Shown: positions 12,792 to 13,497 of the stretch, piece by piece
Numbering within the stretch: position 1 is the stretch's first letter
How the letters are laid out: each line of letters opens with the position of its first letter
DNA from: Kouleothrix aurantiaca
Lineage (GTDB): Bacteria; Chloroflexota; Chloroflexia; Chloroflexales; Roseiflexaceae
DNA length: 13,497 nt
Assembly (NCBI GenBank): GCA_001399705.1
Contig: LJCR01000022.1
Location: 1 to 13,497 of the forward strand
Direction of reading: 5' to 3'
The notes under the pieces: model-generated
Seen by the model: the letters and a program-made list of their open reading frames with translations, nothing else
Told to the model about the DNA's origin: nothing
Databases searched by the model: none
Program-made: the position numbers and the translations under genes

Positions 12792-13497
12792 CTAACCGCT
12801 CAGCGCTGGTGGCCCGCGGCTGCGCGTCGGGCGTAGCACCATCTGCTGCATCGGCACTCCACACACCGGACAGCGCACGACCGGCGGTACGACCGGAAGG
12901 CGCCCTGGCGGCTCCACGGATGCGGCCGGCACGACGATGCGCTGGGACAGGGCGAGCCACTGGCGGATGTGCGCGAGGATTGTCCGCTGCCGCCGGCTGA
13001 ACAGCCCGTAATAGCGGACTTTCACAAACCCCTTCGGCAATACATGCTGCAGAAAGCGTTCCAGAAAGGTGAGCGCCGCTAAGGTACAGAGCCTGATCTG
13101 CTTGGTTTCCCCATCGTGATAGCGAAACGTGACCCGGTCGTCTTGCACGCCGACAATCCGGTTGTTCGAGAGCGCGACGCGGAAGATGTACGGCGCGAGG
13201 TACTTGAGCGCCGCCACGCCGCTGCCCACGCTCCGGCAATCCACCACCCAGGCTTGGCGCCAGGTCTCCGCGGGCACCTGTCCATACCAGTCGGTTTGCC
13301 GCAGTGCGGCCCGCAGCTTGGCCCGAAACAGGATCGCCAGCGCCTTCACCGGCACCAGGAAGGCCGGATTGCGCGGCCGTCGGATCGCCCCATCCGCCGC
13401 CACACCGATGGCCGGGACGAGATAGTGGACGTGCGGATGGAAGCGCAGGTCGCGCGTCCAGGTCTGCAGCACGCCGAGCATGCCAATCTGCCCGCCC
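12792..13497 (-). CDS. IS91-family transposase (HUH, Y2 type), N-terminus beyond window
   Basis: The minus-strand frame is open from the right edge to TAG (bases 12794-12792), about 235 codons of the C-terminal part. It shows the HUH metal motif in RFHPHVHYLVPA near the start, the two-tyrosine catalytic block YLAPYIFRVALSNNR (Tyr at four-residue spacing), the HVLPKGFVKVRYYGLFS motif and a terminal CPVCG zinc-knuckle remnant. These mark the Y2 transposases of IS91, which move single-stranded DNA by rolling-circle transposition and leave no target duplication. The N-terminal zinc-binding domain lies outside the window. The frame is intact over the visible region, so the element may be active. 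A start at the ATG 13481 is internal; the in-frame codons before it (GQIG) fit the family. Confidence 0.92.
   Translation of the reverse strand, partial: GGQIGMLGVLQTWTRDLRFHPHVHYLVPAIGVAADGAIRRPRNPAFLVPVKALAILFRAKLRAALRQTDWYGQVPAETWRQAWVVDCRSVGSGVAALKYLAPYIFRVALSNNRIVGVQDDRVTFRYHDGETKQIRLCTLAALTFLERFLQHVLPKGFVKVRYYGLFSRRQRTILAHIRQWLALSQRIVVPAASVEPPGRLPVVPPVVRCPVCGVPMQQMVLRPTRSRGPPALSG

Larger units (their letters stand above)
12491..13497 (-). mobile_element. IS91-family insertion sequence, partial
   Basis: The transposase gene, the non-coding stretch downstream of it (12539-12791) and the paired palindromes at 12491-12538 are read as the origin-side end of an IS91-like rolling-circle element. 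The left limit is uncertain (anywhere from 12450 to about 12540), and the right end is outside the window. Within 12539-12791 I see no gene, only GC-rich sequence with a G-rich patch (12583-12604). The element begins within 100 bases of the NicO-type gene stop. Confidence 0.55.

Noticed and set aside
12596..13000. Plus-strand 134-codon ORF across the IS element
   Set aside because: Ala/Arg/Pro-rich antisense of the transposase with no protein-like motif.
12634..13239. Minus-strand 201-codon ORF overlapping the transposase in another frame
   Set aside because: An out-of-frame shadow; the HUH, two-Tyr and zinc motifs are all in the other frame. The part beyond 12792 is unconserved Ala/Arg/Gly sequence.

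Overview
The window looks like chromosomal DNA of a GC-rich, free-living bacterium. The best guess is a filamentous Chloroflexota (Chloroflexales-like). That is an inference from protein style (a VanW/PG-binding protein, a large exported protein with a GPLNY-type membrane hairpin, a NicO protein with an N-terminal exported domain), not from a marker gene. No rRNA, tRNA or CRISPR array was seen. Every host gene reads on the + strand; the only minus-strand gene is a transposase cut by the right edge.

Layout: 1-521 is the C-terminal end of a P1B-type metal ATPase. 582-2177 holds two class I SAM-dependent methyltransferases in tandem. 2313-4196 is a membrane-anchored VanW/PG-binding cell-envelope protein. 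4307-4759 is a small His/Cys-containing membrane protein with an apparently leaderless start. 4760-5009 is a hairpin-rich leader before a CDF cation exporter (5010-5918), which is followed closely by a PPP-type phosphoesterase (5942-6715). A short translated-looking stretch with a strong Shine-Dalgarno and an apparent +1 shift (6747-6864) runs into a large exported two-TM protein (6861-8774). Next come a ZIP metal transporter (8854-9594) behind a 19-bp dyad, an unrecognised, possibly CBS-like soluble protein (9688-10194), and a DUF2231 membrane protein (10200-10640). A 249-bp gap with a 31-codon ORF and an operator-like dyad precedes a NicO/RcnA-type nickel/cobalt transporter with an exported EF-hand-bearing N-terminal domain and a His-rich loop (10890-12449). 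From about 12491 to the edge lies part of an IS91-family (HUH/Y2) insertion sequence.

The unifying theme is transition-metal homeostasis. Four unrelated transporter classes (P1B ATPase, CDF, ZIP, NicO/RcnA) fall within 12.5 kb on one strand, interleaved with small unassigned proteins. The CDF, ZIP and NicO genes each have a structured or palindromic upstream region that could be the site of metal-dependent control. The window is best read as a metal-handling island bordered on one side by an IS91-like element. The linkage is visible; shared regulation and function are inference.
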